From Dictyoglomus turgidum DSM 6724 (GTDB lineage: Bacteria > Dictyoglomota > Dictyoglomia > Dictyoglomales > Dictyoglomaceae), in the NCBI RefSeq assembly GCF_000021645.1, contig NC_011661.1:900723-964722 (forward strand): a DNA stretch of 64,000 bases, written 5' to 3'. How positions within the stretch are numbered: the first letter of the stretch is position 1; each line of letters begins with the position of its first letter. Below are positions 7,387 to 17,520 of this stretch, piece by piece. Both the position numbers and the translations under genes were made by a program. Under the pieces are notes generated by a model. It saw nothing but the letters and a program-made list of their open reading frames with translations. It was not told the DNA's origin and ran no database searches.

Positions 7387-9954
7387 ATGGAACAAAAAAC
7401 CCTTTGGGATCTTTTCCAAGAAAATACAGAAAGAGCCCTTAAGAAGATTTTAGTTATTGATGGTTCCAGCATCATATATAGGGTTTATTATGCCCTTCCC
7501 CCATTAAAGACAAAAAATGGGGAGCTGACCAATGCCCTTTATGGTTTTATAAGGATACTTTTAAAGGCTGTAGAGGATTTTAAACCTGATCTTTTAGGTA
7601 TTGCCTTCGACAGACCTGAGCCAACCTTTAGGCATGTTATCTATAAAGAATATAAAGCAAAAAGACCACCAATGAAAGATGATTTGAAAGCTCAAATTCC
7701 TTGGATAAGGGAATTTTTGAGGTTAAATGATATACCTATATTGGAGGAGCCTGGGTATGAAGCTGATGATATCATTGCTACTATAATAAAAAGGTATAAG
7801 GACGATTTAAAATATATTCTTTCCGGAGATTTAGATCTTTTACAATTAGTCTCTGATAAAACTTTTTTAATACATCCTCAAAGAGGAATCACAGAGTTTA
7901 CGATTTATGATCCAAAGGCTGTTAAAGAAAGATTTGGTGTAGAGCCTAAAAAAATTCCTCTTTATAAGGTCCTTGTGGGAGATGAGTCGGATAATATTCC
8001 TGGAATAAACGGAATAGGACCTAAGAAAGCATCAAAAATTCTTGAAAAGATCTCAACTTTAGAAGAGTTTAAAGATAAAGTGAGGTTCTTAGAGAGCGAT
8101 TTAAGAGAGATTATTGAGAAAAACTGGGATATTATTGAGAGAAATTTAGAGCTTGTTACATTAAAAAATATAGATAAAGATTTTGTTCTTAAACCTTTTG
8201 AAATAAAAAAGGATGAAAAACTCATAGAATTTTTGAAAAGATATGAATTAAAAAGCATTCTTCAAAAACTTTTTCCTGATCTTGAAGAAAGGGAAAATAT
8301 AGAAATTAAAGATGTAAAGGAAATCAATTTTGAAGAGGCAAAAAAGGAAGGTTGTTTTGCTTTTAAATGCCTTGGAGAAAAAGGCTTTGAAGGAATATCC
8401 ATCTCCTTTAAGGAAGGAGAAGGATATTTTATAGCTTCCTTTGACTTTAATGATGAAGTTAAAGGGAAAGTTAAAGATATTATTTCTTTCGAAAATATTA
8501 AAAAGATTGGAGCTTATATACAGAGGGATCTACATTTTCTGGACTGTAAAATAAAAGGGGAGGTGTTTGATGTTAGTCTCGCATCCTATCTTTTAAATCC
8601 AGAAAGACAAAATCATTCCCTTGACATACTTATAAGAGAGTATTTAAATAGGACCTCTTTTATTCCTCAAAAGTATGCTGCTTATCTCTTTCCTTTAAAA
8701 ACTATTCTAGAAGAAAGGATAAAAAAGGAAGAATTGGAATTTGTGCTTTTTAATATAGAAACACCGCTTATTCCTGTACTTTACTCCATGGAAAAATGGG
8801 GAATAAAGGTAGATAAGGAGTATTTAAAAAGTCTCTCTGATGAATTTTGTGAGAGAATTAAGAAATTGGAAGAGGAAATATATGAACTTGCAGGTATGAA
8901 GTTTAATCTTAATTCTCCAAAACAACTTTCTGAGGTTTTATTTGAGAGATTGAAGCTTCCTTCTGGCAAGAAAGGAAAAACAGGATATTCTACATCATCT
9001 TTGGTGCTTCAAAATTTACTGAATGCTCATCCTATTGTGATAAAAATCCTCCAATATAGGGAGTTATATAAACTTAAAAGCACCTATATAGATGCTATTC
9101 CTAATCTTATAAATTCACAAACAGGCAGGGTTCATACTAAATTTAACCCCACAGGTACAGCCACAGGAAGGATAAGTAGTAGTGAACCCAATCTACAAAA
9201 TATTCCCATAAAAAGCGAGGAAGGAAGAAAGATAAGGAGAGCCTTTATAGCAGATGATGGATATTATTTTGTATCTCTTGATTATTCCCAAATAGAGCTT
9301 AGAATTATGGCTCACCTCTCTCAAGAACCTAAATTAATATCAGCCTTCCAAAAGGGTGAAGATATTCATAGAAGAACAGCAGCAGAAATTTTCGGAGTGC
9401 CTGAAGATGAAGTAGATGATCTTTTGAGGTCGAGGGCAAAGGCGGTTAACTTTGGAATTATTTATGGCATCTCTTCCTTTGGGCTTTCTGAAACTGCAAG
9501 TATCACTCCGGAAGAGGCTGAAAAATTTATAGATTCATATTTTAAACATTATCCAAGGGTAAAGCTCTTTATAGATAAAACTATTTATGAGGCAAGAGAA
9601 AAGTTATATGTAAAGACTTTATTTGGAAGAAAAAGATATATACCTGAAATTAGAAGTATAAATAAGCAGGTGAGGAATGCTTATGAAAGGATAGCTATAA
9701 ATGCGCCTATTCAAGGAACAGCGGCGGATATAATAAAACTTGCCATGATAGAGATTTATAAAGAAATAGAGGAAAAAAATCTTAAGTCAAGAATACTTTT
9801 ACAGATTCACGATGAACTTATTCTTGAAGTGCCTGAAGAAGAAATGGAGTTTACCCCTTTGATGGCAAAGGAAAAGATGGAAAAGGTTGTAGAACTTTCT
9901 GTTCCTCTTGTGGTTGAGATTTCAGTGGGTAAAAATCTGGCTGAGCTGAAATGA
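7387..9954 (+). CDS. polA: DNA polymerase I
   Basis: Repair and Okazaki-fragment polymerase of family A, 855 residues. Residues about 19-290 are the 5'-3' (FEN-like) nuclease with EADDIIAT and the HhH GINGIGPKKA; about 310-470 is the 3'-5' exonuclease fold; 470-855 is the polymerase with motif A SLDYSQIELRIMAHLS, motif B RSRAKAVNFGIIYG and motif C QIHDELILEV. The exonuclease motif I carboxylates appear lost (FAFKCLG where Asp-x-Glu is expected), as in Taq polymerase, so proofreading is probably absent. An unusual N-terminal extension, MEQKTLWDLFQE, precedes the normal start region and resembles a clamp-binding peptide. No ribosome-binding site is evident. Confidence 0.97.
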   Translation: MEQKTLWDLFQENTERALKKILVIDGSSIIYRVYYALPPLKTKNGELTNALYGFIRILLKAVEDFKPDLLGIAFDRPEPTFRHVIYKEYKAKRPPMKDDLKAQIPWIREFLRLNDIPILEEPGYEADDIIATIIKRYKDDLKYILSGDLDLLQLVSDKTFLIHPQRGITEFTIYDPKAVKERFGVEPKKIPLYKVLVGDESDNIPGINGIGPKKASKILEKISTLEEFKDKVRFLESDLREIIEKNWDIIERNLELVTLKNIDKDFVLKPFEIKKDEKLIEFLKRYELKSILQKLFPDLEERENIEIKDVKEINFEEAKKEGCFAFKCLGEKGFEGISISFKEGEGYFIASFDFNDEVKGKVKDIISFENIKKIGAYIQRDLHFLDCKIKGEVFDVSLASYLLNPERQNHSLDILIREYLNRTSFIPQKYAAYLFPLKTILEERIKKEELEFVLFNIETPLIPVLYSMEKWGIKVDKEYLKSLSDEFCERIKKLEEEIYELAGMKFNLNSPKQLSEVLFERLKLPSGKKGKTGYSTSSLVLQNLLNAHPIVIKILQYRELYKLKSTYIDAIPNLINSQTGRVHTKFNPTGTATGRISSSEPNLQNIPIKSEEGRKIRRAFIADDGYYFVSLDYSQIELRIMAHLSQEPKLISAFQKGEDIHRRTAAEIFGVPEDEVDDLLRSRAKAVNFGIIYGISSFGLSETASITPEEAEKFIDSYFKHYPRVKLFIDKTIYEAREKLYVKTLFGRKRYIPEIRSINKQVRNAYERIAINAPIQGTAADIIKLAMIEIYKEIEEKNLKSRILLQIHDELILEVPEEEMEFTPLMAKEKMEKVVELSVPLVVEISVGKNLAELK

Positions 9955-10556
9955 GCTATAAAATTGGGATAACAGGTGGCATTGGTACAGGAAAAACCCT
10001 TGTAATTAATACTCTAAAGGAGCTTGGAATACCTGTTATTAGTGCAGACGAAATTGTAAGAGAGCTTCAAAAAGATCCCTACTATTTGGAGAAAATTAGA
10101 AAAATCTTTGGGGATAAGGTTTTCGAAGAAGGTCAACTTAATAGGAAGAAACTTGCAGAGATAATTTTTTCTGATGATAAGGAAAGAAAAAAATTAGAAA
10201 ATCTTCTTCATCCTCCTGTTCTTACAGAAATAAAAAAAAGATTAGAAGATTTTAAGGATAAAGAGATAGTTGCAGTGGAGGTTCCTCTTCTGTTTGAAGT
10301 TGGAATTGAAAACTGGTTTGATGAGATCTGGGTTGTATATGCTCCTTTTGAAATTCAACTTGAAAGAATCATAAAAAGAGATAATATATCACAGGAGGAG
10401 GCTATTAAGAGAATAAAAGCCCAAATCCCTATAGAAGAAAAGGTTAAAAAAGCTGACTTTGTAATATACAACGATAAAGATTTAGAGAGTACTAAAAATC
10501 AGATTAAGAATAGGATTTTAAGTATATATAGGATGATATATAATAAAAATCTGTAG
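9951..10556 (+). CDS. coaE: Dephospho-CoA kinase
   Basis: Last step of coenzyme A synthesis: ATP-dependent phosphorylation of the 3'-hydroxyl of dephospho-CoA. 201 residues, normal length. The P-loop GITGGIGTGKT is at the N-terminus, followed by VISADEIVREL and the CoA-binding/lid segment with VEVPLLFEVG and RIIKRDNIS. It overlaps polA by 4 bp and ends 3 bp before uvrB, an operon arrangement with DNA metabolism genes that carries no obvious functional logic beyond housekeeping. Confidence 0.95.
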   Translation: MSYKIGITGGIGTGKTLVINTLKELGIPVISADEIVRELQKDPYYLEKIRKIFGDKVFEEGQLNRKKLAEIIFSDDKERKKLENLLHPPVLTEIKKRLEDFKDKEIVAVEVPLLFEVGIENWFDEIWVVYAPFEIQLERIIKRDNISQEEAIKRIKAQIPIEEKVKKADFVIYNDKDLESTKNQIKNRILSIYRMIYNKNL

Positions 10557-10559
10557 AGT

Positions 10560-12548
10560 ATGAGTGGATTTATATTAGTATCAGAATTTAAACCCTGTGG
10601 TGATCAACCTCAGGCAATAGAGAAGCTTACTGAAGGAGTTAAGAGGGGTCTTAGATATCAGACCCTTATAGGGGTTACTGGTTCTGGAAAGACTTTTACC
10701 ATGGCAAATATTATTGCAAATGTTCAGAAGCCTACCCTTGTTATTGCGCCTAATAAGACCCTTGCTGCGCAGCTTTATAGTGAATTCAAAGAGTTTTTCC
10801 CATATAATGCAGTGGAATATTTTGTGAGTTATTATGATTATTATCAGCCTGAAGCCTATATTCCGCAGACTGATACCTATATTGAAAAAGATGCGGACAT
10901 TAATGATAGAATAGATAGACTAAGACATAGTACTACAAGTTCCTTGTTGTCCCGAAGGGATGTAATAGTAGTTGCGAGTGTTTCGTGTATTTATGGTTTA
11001 GGTTCCCCTATGGATTATGCAGAGATGATTCTTAGAGTAAAAAGAGGAGAAGATTTACCAAGAGAGACTTTGCTTAGAAAACTTATTAAGCTTCAGTATG
11101 AAAGAAATGATTACGAATTTACCCGAGGAAAATTTAGAGTGAGGGGAGATATAGTGGAGGTATTTCCAATAGGGGGAGAGACTGCTATAAGAGTTGAGTA
11201 CTGGGGAGATAATATTGAAAGAATCTCCGAGATTGACCCTTTAAATGGGAAAAGAATTATTGATTTTAATGAGGTTTTTATATATCCTGCAACTCACTAT
11301 ATAGCACCTACAGAAAAAATGGAAAGAGCTATAGAGTCAATAAAGAGGGAACTTACAGAGAGACTTGAGGAATTAAGAGCTCAGGGTAAATTCCTGGAAG
11401 CAAAAAGGCTTGAAGCGAGAACTCTATATGATATTGAGCTTTTAAGAGAAGTGGGCTATTGCAAGGGAATTGAAAACTATTCAAGGCATTTTGATGGGAG
11501 AAAGCCAGGAGAACCTCCTTACACTCTTCTTGATTATTTTCCTGATGACTTTCTTGTATTTATTGATGAGTCTCATCTCACTATTCCTCAACTCCGGGCC
11601 ATGTACCATGGAGATAAGTCAAGGAAGGACAATTTAGTAGAATATGGTTTTAGATTACCCTCTGCCTATGATAACAGACCATTAACCTTTGAGGAATTCT
11701 GGGAGCGAGTTCCACAAGTAATTTTTGTTTCTGCTACTCCTGCAGAGTTTGAACTTTCGGTTTCAGAACAGGTTGTAGAGCAACTTATAAGGCCTACTGG
11801 CCTTCTTGATCCTGAGATAGAAGTACATCCTACTGAGGGACAAATAGATCATTTGATATCTGAGATAAAGAAGGTGGTGGCTCGAGGAGAAAGAGTACTT
11901 GTTACTACTCTTACTAAGAGAACTGCAGAGGATCTTGCTGAGTATCTTTCAAATCTTGGTATTAATGTAACTTATTTGCATTCTGAGATAGAAACCTTAG
12001 AAAGAACAGGAATTTTACAGAATTTAAGGCTTGGAAAATTTGATGTTCTTGTGGGGATAAACCTATTGAGGGAGGGGCTTGATCTTCCTGAAGTGTCCCT
12101 TGTAGCAATTCTTGATGCAGATAGGGAGGGATTTTTGAGATCCGAAAGATCTCTTATTCAGGTTATGGGAAGGGCTGCAAGGAATGTAAATGGAAAAGTA
12201 ATAATGTATGCCGATGTAATCACTGAATCCATGAGAAAGGCTATTCAAGAGACGGAAAGAAGAAGGAAGATACAGATGGAATATAATAAGGCTCATGGGA
12301 TAATTCCAAAATCCATTAAGAAACCAGTAAAAGAGGTCTTTGATTTTGTTGAAGCAGTAGCAGAAAAGAAAGCTGATTACAGAGCAATCTCTAAGAAGTT
12401 ATCCATAGATGAAATTGAAGAGGTAATAAGACAGCTTGAAAAAGAGATGTATGAGGCAGCAGCAGAACTTGATTTTGAAAAGGCTGCATATTTAAGGGAT
12501 CAGATTAAAGAGTTAAAAAATGAATTGAGAAAGAAGACAAAATTATGA
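10560..12548 (+). CDS. uvrB: UvrABC system protein B
   Basis: Damage-verifying helicase-like subunit of nucleotide excision repair. 662 residues, full length. Walker [15 protein letters not shown] near residue 38, the beta-hairpin [12 protein letters not shown] used to clamp the damaged strand, a DEAD-type FIDESHL box, helicase motif [11 protein letters not shown], and a C-terminal UVR domain ([18 protein letters not shown]) that contacts UvrC. It overlaps uvrA by 4 bp, so UvrA and UvrB are translationally coupled. uvrC is not in the window. Confidence 0.98.
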   Translation: MSGFILVSEFKPCGDQPQAIEKLTEGVKRGLRYQTLIGVTGSGKTFTMANIIANVQKPTLVIAPNKTLAAQLYSEFKEFFPYNAVEYFVSYYDYYQPEAYIPQTDTYIEKDADINDRIDRLRHSTTSSLLSRRDVIVVASVSCIYGLGSPMDYAEMILRVKRGEDLPRETLLRKLIKLQYERNDYEFTRGKFRVRGDIVEVFPIGGETAIRVEYWGDNIERISEIDPLNGKRIIDFNEVFIYPATHYIAPTEKMERAIESIKRELTERLEELRAQGKFLEAKRLEARTLYDIELLREVGYCKGIENYSRHFDGRKPGEPPYTLLDYFPDDFLVFIDESHLTIPQLRAMYHGDKSRKDNLVEYGFRLPSAYDNRPLTFEEFWERVPQVIFVSATPAEFELSVSEQVVEQLIRPTGLLDPEIEVHPTEGQIDHLISEIKKVVARGERVLVTTLTKRTAEDLAEYLSNLGINVTYLHSEIETLERTGILQNLRLGKFDVLVGINLLREGLDLPEVSLVAILDADREGFLRSERSLIQVMGRAARNVNGKVIMYADVITESMRKAIQETERRRKIQMEYNKAHGIIPKSIKKPVKEVFDFVEAVAEKKADYRAISKKLSIDEIEEVIRQLEKEMYEAAAELDFEKAAYLRDQIKELKNELRKKTKL

Positions 12549-15388
12549 GTGAATATATTAAAATCCGGGGAGCAAGAGAGCATAATTTAAAAAATATAAA
12601 TATAGATTTACCAAGAAATAAATTAATAGTGTTCACCGGCATCAGTGGTTCAGGCAAGTCATCTCTTGCTTTTGATACCATTTATGCTGAGGGACAGAGA
12701 AGATATGTGGAATCTTTATCTACTTATGCAAGGCAGTTTTTGGGGCAATTAAATAAGCCTGATGTAGACGTTATTGAGGGGCTTTCACCAGCCATCTCTA
12801 TAGATCAAAAGACCGTTATAAAAAATCCGCGATCTACTGTGGGTACTGTTACGGAGATTTATGATTATCTCAGACTTCTTTTTGCAAATATAGGTAAACC
12901 TTATTGTCCTTTTTGCGGTATAGAAATTTCTGCCCAAACATCCCAAGAGATTGTAGAAAAAATATTAGCATTGCCTGAAGGAACAAGAATTCAAATATTA
13001 TCACCATTGGTTAGGGGAAGAAAAGGTGAATATAAGAAACTTTTAGATAACCTAAGGAAAGAAGGTTTTCTAAGGGTAAAAATTGATGGTGAGATGTATA
13101 GTCTTGAGGATGAGATAGAATTAGATAAAAATAAGAAACATGATATTTCTGTAGTTATAGATAGGTTAGTTATAAAACCTGATATTAAAACAAGACTCTC
13201 CGATTCTATAGAACTTGCTTTAAAACTTAGTGAAGGACTTGTTATAGTAGAAGAATACTTAGAGGATGGAAGAATCGAAGAGCACATATTTAGTGAAAAT
13301 TTCTCTTGCCCTATATGTGGTTTTAGTTTTGGAGAAATAACTCCAAGACTTTTTTCCTTCAATAGCCCCTATGGGGCATGTCCTGCTTGCTCTGGACTTG
13401 GAGGTAAAAAAGAATTTGATCCTGATCTTATTTTAGATTATGAAAAATCTATTTCTGAAGGTGCAATCATTCCGTGGGGTAAAGAAATCTCTCCTTATTA
13501 TAAAATATTGCTTGCTAATGTAGGAAAGAAGCTTGGTTTTAATCTTGATACCCCTTTAAAGTACTTTACTGAAAATCAGTTAAAGGCACTTTTGTACGGA
13601 GTTCCCTTTGCTGTTGAGGTTCATTTTCCTGACTGGGATATCGATGGTTATAGACATTTTGAAGGCTTAATAAACATTTTTAACAAAAGATATGAAGAAA
13701 CAGAGTCGGAGGATGTAAAGAATTTCTATGAAAGATTTATGGTGTTTTCTCCATGCAATGTGTGCAATGGTACAAGACTTAAGAAAGAAGCCTTGTCAGT
13801 TTATGTCAATGGTAAAAATATTGCAGAAGTTTCTGCGATGAATATGTTTGAGCTAAAGAATTTCCTTGAAAATTTGAATTTGGATGGGAGGGAAAAAATA
13901 ATTGCCTCTCCTATATTGAAAGAGATTCTTCAGAGAGTAAATTTTCTTATTGAAGTAGGAGTTGACTATCTTACCCTTGATAGATCTGCAGATACCCTCT
14001 CCGGAGGGGAATCTCAAAGGGTTCGTCTTGCAACTCAGATTGGTTCAGGACTTGTAGGAGTCATATATGTATTAGACGAACCAAGCATAGGTTTACATCC
14101 TAGAGATAATGAGAAATTAATTAAGAACCTCAAGAGTTTGAGAGATCTTGGTAATACAGTGATAGTTGTGGAACACGATGAAGAAATAATGAGATCTGCG
14201 GATTTTATTGTGGACATTGGTCCAGGAGCAGGAGAAAAAGGAGGAGAAATTGTTGTAGCAGGACCTCTGAGTGAAGTTTTAAAACACCCTACCTCTATTA
14301 CTGCTCAATACTTGAGGGGTGAAAAGAATATACCTATTCCCAAAAGGAGAAGAACTGTAGGGGGAAGATGGCTTGAGATTAAAGGAGCAAGGGCAAGAAA
14401 TTTAAAAAATATAGATGTAAAAATTCCTCTTGGAACTTTTGTTTGTCTTACTGGAGTTTCAGGTTCTGGTAAAAGTACCCTTGTGGAGGAAATCATATAT
14501 CCTGCTCTTCAAAAGGCAATCCATGGAAAGAAGATAAAAAGTGAGTATTACGATGAGATAAAAGGAACAGAGTATATTGATAAAGTAATTGTAATAGACC
14601 AATCTCCTATAGGAAGGACTCCTCGTTCTAATCCTGCTACTTATACTAATCTTTTTACCGAAATCAGAGAACTTTTTGCTCAGCTTCCTGAAGCAAAAAT
14701 GAGAGGTTATAAACCAGGTAGGTTTAGTTTTAATGTGAAGGGTGGAAGATGTGAGGCATGTAAAGGAGAGGGGATGGTAAAAGTTGAGATGCATTTTTTG
14801 CCTGATATTTATATTCCTTGCGAAGTATGTAAAGGGAAGAGATACAATAGTGAGACTTTAGAAATAACTTATAAAGGAAAAAATATAGCTGATGTTCTTG
14901 AGATGAGTGTTGAGGAGGCGTTAAAATTTTTTGAAAACTTTCCTTCCATACGGAGAAAATTAGAAACTCTATATGATGTGGGTCTTGGATATATAAAATT
15001 GGGACAGCCTGCCACAACCCTTTCAGGAGGAGAGGCTCAGAGAATTAAGCTTGCTGCTGAACTTTCCAGAAGAAGTACAGGGAAGACTTTTTATATCCTT
15101 GATGAGCCCACCACAGGTTTGCACTTTGCTGATGTAGAAAAGTTGTTAAATCTCCTTCATAGACTTGTAGATCAGGGAAATACTGTTCTTGTTATAGAAC
15201 ATAACTTAGATGTGATAAAAACTGCAGATTATATCATAGATTTAGGACCAGAAGGTGGAGATAGAGGTGGAGAGATTATAGCTGAAGGAACTCCGGAAGA
15301 GGTTGCCATGAATGAACGATCTTACACAGGGAAATTTTTAAGAAGGATACTTTCTAAAGAGGAGGTTAAAAGTGAAAGGGGCCCTTAG
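12545..15388 (+). CDS. uvrA: UvrABC system protein A
   Basis: Damage-sensing ABC ATPase of nucleotide excision repair, 947 residues. Two nucleotide-binding domains: Walker [14 protein letters not shown] near residue 35 and [13 protein letters not shown] near 640; signature [12 protein letters not shown] and [12 protein letters not shown]; two D-loops VIYVLDEPS and FYILDEPT. Zinc modules are visible as CPFC/CPIC/CPAC pairs in the first half and CEAC with CEVC in the second. It overlaps uvrB by 4 bp and ogt by 17 bp. Confidence 0.98.
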   Translation: MSEYIKIRGAREHNLKNINIDLPRNKLIVFTGISGSGKSSLAFDTIYAEGQRRYVESLSTYARQFLGQLNKPDVDVIEGLSPAISIDQKTVIKNPRSTVGTVTEIYDYLRLLFANIGKPYCPFCGIEISAQTSQEIVEKILALPEGTRIQILSPLVRGRKGEYKKLLDNLRKEGFLRVKIDGEMYSLEDEIELDKNKKHDISVVIDRLVIKPDIKTRLSDSIELALKLSEGLVIVEEYLEDGRIEEHIFSENFSCPICGFSFGEITPRLFSFNSPYGACPACSGLGGKKEFDPDLILDYEKSISEGAIIPWGKEISPYYKILLANVGKKLGFNLDTPLKYFTENQLKALLYGVPFAVEVHFPDWDIDGYRHFEGLINIFNKRYEETESEDVKNFYERFMVFSPCNVCNGTRLKKEALSVYVNGKNIAEVSAMNMFELKNFLENLNLDGREKIIASPILKEILQRVNFLIEVGVDYLTLDRSADTLSGGESQRVRLATQIGSGLVGVIYVLDEPSIGLHPRDNEKLIKNLKSLRDLGNTVIVVEHDEEIMRSADFIVDIGPGAGEKGGEIVVAGPLSEVLKHPTSITAQYLRGEKNIPIPKRRRTVGGRWLEIKGARARNLKNIDVKIPLGTFVCLTGVSGSGKSTLVEEIIYPALQKAIHGKKIKSEYYDEIKGTEYIDKVIVIDQSPIGRTPRSNPATYTNLFTEIRELFAQLPEAKMRGYKPGRFSFNVKGGRCEACKGEGMVKVEMHFLPDIYIPCEVCKGKRYNSETLEITYKGKNIADVLEMSVEEALKFFENFPSIRRKLETLYDVGLGYIKLGQPATTLSGGEAQRIKLAAELSRRSTGKTFYILDEPTTGLHFADVEKLLNLLHRLVDQGNTVLVIEHNLDVIKTADYIIDLGPEGGDRGGEIIAEGTPEEVAMNERSYTGKFLRRILSKEEVKSERGP

Positions 15389-15854
15389 GGTAAATAACGG
15401 ATTTATAATGGTTGAATATGAAAAAAGTGTAATTAAAAGAATATATTGGACATATAAGTGTGAAGAAGAAAAGGACTTTCCAGGAAAAGAGCTTTTTATT
15501 GATTACTTTTTAGGTAAAAAGGTGGATTTTGGAGATTTAATTATTGATTTAAAGAGAGTTCCATCTATTTTTAAAAAGATTTATGAATTTACCAGAGAAA
15601 TTCCTTATGGAAAAGTTATAAGTTATAAGGGTATTGCAGAATTTCTTGGTAATAGTAAACTTCAAAGGGTTGTGGGTAATGCTATGAAAAGTAATCCCTT
15701 TTTAATTGTGGTTCCTTGTCATAGGGTTGTAAGGAGTAATGGTAGTATAGGAAATTTTTCCCTTGGAAGTGAATTTAAAAAATACCTCTTAAACTTGGAG
15801 GGGGTAAAAATAGAGAATGAAAAGATATCTTGCCTTAGATATTGGTGGCACTAA
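15372..15854 (+). CDS. ogt: Methylated-DNA--protein-cysteine methyltransferase
   Basis: Suicide repair protein that moves O6-alkyl groups from guanine to its own cysteine. 160 residues; the C-terminal DNA-binding domain holds the active site VVPCHRVV and the preceding [17 protein letters not shown] winged-helix segment. The N-terminal domain is short and divergent. GTG start at 15372 with GAGGAGGT upstream; it overlaps the end of uvrA by 17 bp and the following ROK gene by 38 bp. Co-location with uvrBA makes this a repair operon for alkylation and bulky lesions. Confidence 0.93.
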   Translation: MKGALRVNNGFIMVEYEKSVIKRIYWTYKCEEEKDFPGKELFIDYFLGKKVDFGDLIIDLKRVPSIFKKIYEFTREIPYGKVISYKGIAEFLGNSKLQRVVGNAMKSNPFLIVVPCHRVVRSNGSIGNFSLGSEFKKYLLNLEGVKIENEKISCLRYWWH

Positions 15855-16770
15855 AATTGCCTGTGGAAGATTTACGGAAGATGGAATCTTAGAGGAAAAA
15901 ATTGTATCTCCCACAAAAGCTGAAAGGGGATATAGAAAAGTTTTAGAAGATATAATTTTAAATCTTTTGAAGTTAAAAACTGAAGATACAATAGCACTTG
16001 GGATTGGTACTGCAGGACCTTTAGATAGGATTAAGGGAGAAATATACTCTCCACCTAATCTTCCAGGATGGGACGGAGTCCCTTTGAAGAGAGATCTTTA
16101 TGAGAGTTTAAAAATTCCTATTTTTATGGATAATGATGCTAATGCTGCCTGTTTAGGGGAATACCTTTTTGGAGCTGGAAAAGGAGTAAAAAATATGGTC
16201 TATATCACAGTAAGCACTGGAATAGGTGGAGGAATTATTGTTAATGGTGGTTTACTTCATGGGGTAAGAGATAGTGCGGGTGAGGTAGGGCATCAAACTA
16301 TACTTCCCGATGGACCTTTATGTAATTGTGGAAATAGGGGATGTTTAGAAGCTCTTTCTTCTGGAACAGCTATTGCTAAAAGAGCAATGGAAGAGATTAA
16401 GCACAATAAAGATACCATATTAAAAAGGTGGGCAGAAAGAGAAGAGTTAACTGCAAAACATGTCAGGGAAGCCATGCTTATGGGAGATAAGGTAGCAAAG
16501 GAAATTTGGGATTCTGCTATGGAGTATTTAGGAATAGGTGTGGGAAATATTATCACCATAGTTTCACCAGAAAAAGTGGTCATAGGTGGAAGTGTAGGAC
16601 TTTCTGGGGAAGATGTAATTGAGAAAATAAAAGAGGTCATTAAAAAAAGAGTTTTTCTTGTTCCTACGGATAAAGTAGAGATAGTTCCAGCAAGGTTAAG
16701 AGAAGATGTAGGTCTTTATGGAGCCTTTGCAGTAGCTTTAACAGAAATGAGAAATAAAGAAGGGGGTTAA
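15817..16770 (+). CDS. ROK family sugar kinase (probable glucokinase)
   Basis: ATP-dependent hexose kinase of the ROK family, 317 residues. Phosphate-1 motif [12 protein letters not shown] at the N-terminus, central DNDANAACLGEY, GVRDSAGEVGH and the zinc-binding cluster CNCGNRGCLE followed by SGTAIA, all standard for bacterial ROK glucokinases. There is no N-terminal helix-turn-helix, so it is an enzyme rather than a NagC-type repressor. The start overlaps ogt by 38 bp and has GGAGGGGG upstream. In a sugar fermenter the likely substrate is glucose; mannose or N-acetyl sugars are possible. Confidence 0.9.
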   Translation: MKRYLALDIGGTKIACGRFTEDGILEEKIVSPTKAERGYRKVLEDIILNLLKLKTEDTIALGIGTAGPLDRIKGEIYSPPNLPGWDGVPLKRDLYESLKIPIFMDNDANAACLGEYLFGAGKGVKNMVYITVSTGIGGGIIVNGGLLHGVRDSAGEVGHQTILPDGPLCNCGNRGCLEALSSGTAIAKRAMEEIKHNKDTILKRWAEREELTAKHVREAMLMGDKVAKEIWDSAMEYLGIGVGNIITIVSPEKVVIGGSVGLSGEDVIEKIKEVIKKRVFLVPTDKVEIVPARLREDVGLYGAFAVALTEMRNKEGG

Positions 16771-16781
16771 TTTTACCCCCT
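16762..16781. terminator. Weak shared hairpin between convergent genes
   Basis: GGGGGT / ACCCCC inverted repeat with a TAATTTT loop spanning the end of the ROK gene and the 16 bp gap to the convergent LolA-like gene. It has no long T tract, so termination may be inefficient. Confidence 0.45.
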
Positions 16782-16786
16782 CCCCA

Positions 16787-17506
16787 TTATTTTGATGGAG
16801 CCATGAAGGGCATAGTTGTATTGAAATTTAGTGGTTCTTTCTGTTTTATTATCTTTCCTGGAGGAAAGGTTCTTAAAGTATTTGGAGACAAATTGGAGTT
16901 AATTTTAATATTCTGCCATGCTATTTCAATGTAAGGTCTATTTTGAACATCATAAACTATTAACTTTATAGGGGTATAATCCTTGGTGATATAAAACTCA
17001 AAGGAGGAATAATTAGCCTTTAAATCTGCCTTTAGCGGTACCCCTGTAATTTTATAAAGTTTTTGATTCTTATCTATAATTTCTTCTACTTTAAGGGAAA
17101 AATCTTCTTTATTTCCTACCATAGGAAGGCTTGAAAAAGACATGGTTGAGGTTTGGGTCATAGTATAGGGCGCTTCAATTATTTGTTTTGTGGAAGGGGA
17201 ATACATCCTTGTGATTTTTTTCTCCCCATCAATTAGAATGATCTGTCCTGCCATGAGAGCTGGCTCTGTAAAGTCTATCCTTAATATTTCAGGATTTTTT
17301 ATTGCTTTCATTTCCATAGACATCTTTGTAGGTAAGCTTTCTCCCTTGCTTGAATAAGAGTATACTGTTATGCTCATTTTCATACTTATATCCCTTGCTA
17401 AGCTCCATTTTTGTTCAAGGTTTTTTAGGATATCTTCTCCTGTTTGGGCATATATCATGGAAAAGCCCAAAAAGAAAATTATAAGAAAACTAAAGATCCT
17501 CTTCAT
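16787..17506 (-). CDS. Outer-membrane lipoprotein-sorting protein, LolA-like
   Basis: 239 residues with a clear signal peptide (hydrophobic FLIIFFLGFSMIYA then QTG). The mature part has the LolA/LolB-like half-barrel pattern: alternating hydrophobic strands, MKAIKNPEILRIDF, IILIDGEKKITRMYSP and YSSFEFYITKDYTPIKL. Proteins of this family carry lipoproteins or lipids across the periplasm in diderm bacteria. Ribosome-binding site GAAGGAGG. It follows the probable barrel protein at 17521-18555 by 14 bp on the same strand, so both probably act in the outer envelope. The exact cargo cannot be read from sequence. Confidence 0.82.
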   Translation of the reverse strand: MKRIFSFLIIFFLGFSMIYAQTGEDILKNLEQKWSLARDISMKMSITVYSYSSKGESLPTKMSMEMKAIKNPEILRIDFTEPALMAGQIILIDGEKKITRMYSPSTKQIIEAPYTMTQTSTMSFSSLPMVGNKEDFSLKVEEIIDKNQKLYKITGVPLKADLKANYSSFEFYITKDYTPIKLIVYDVQNRPYIEIAWQNIKINSNLSPNTLRTFPPGKIIKQKEPLNFNTTMPFMAPSK

Positions 17507-17520
17507 TTTTTAAGCCTCCT

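Noticed and set aside
16787-17506. LolA-like protein as a true LolA for lipoprotein sorting
   Set aside because: The fold pattern fits but specificity cannot be shown; related proteins carry other lipids, so no gene symbol is given.
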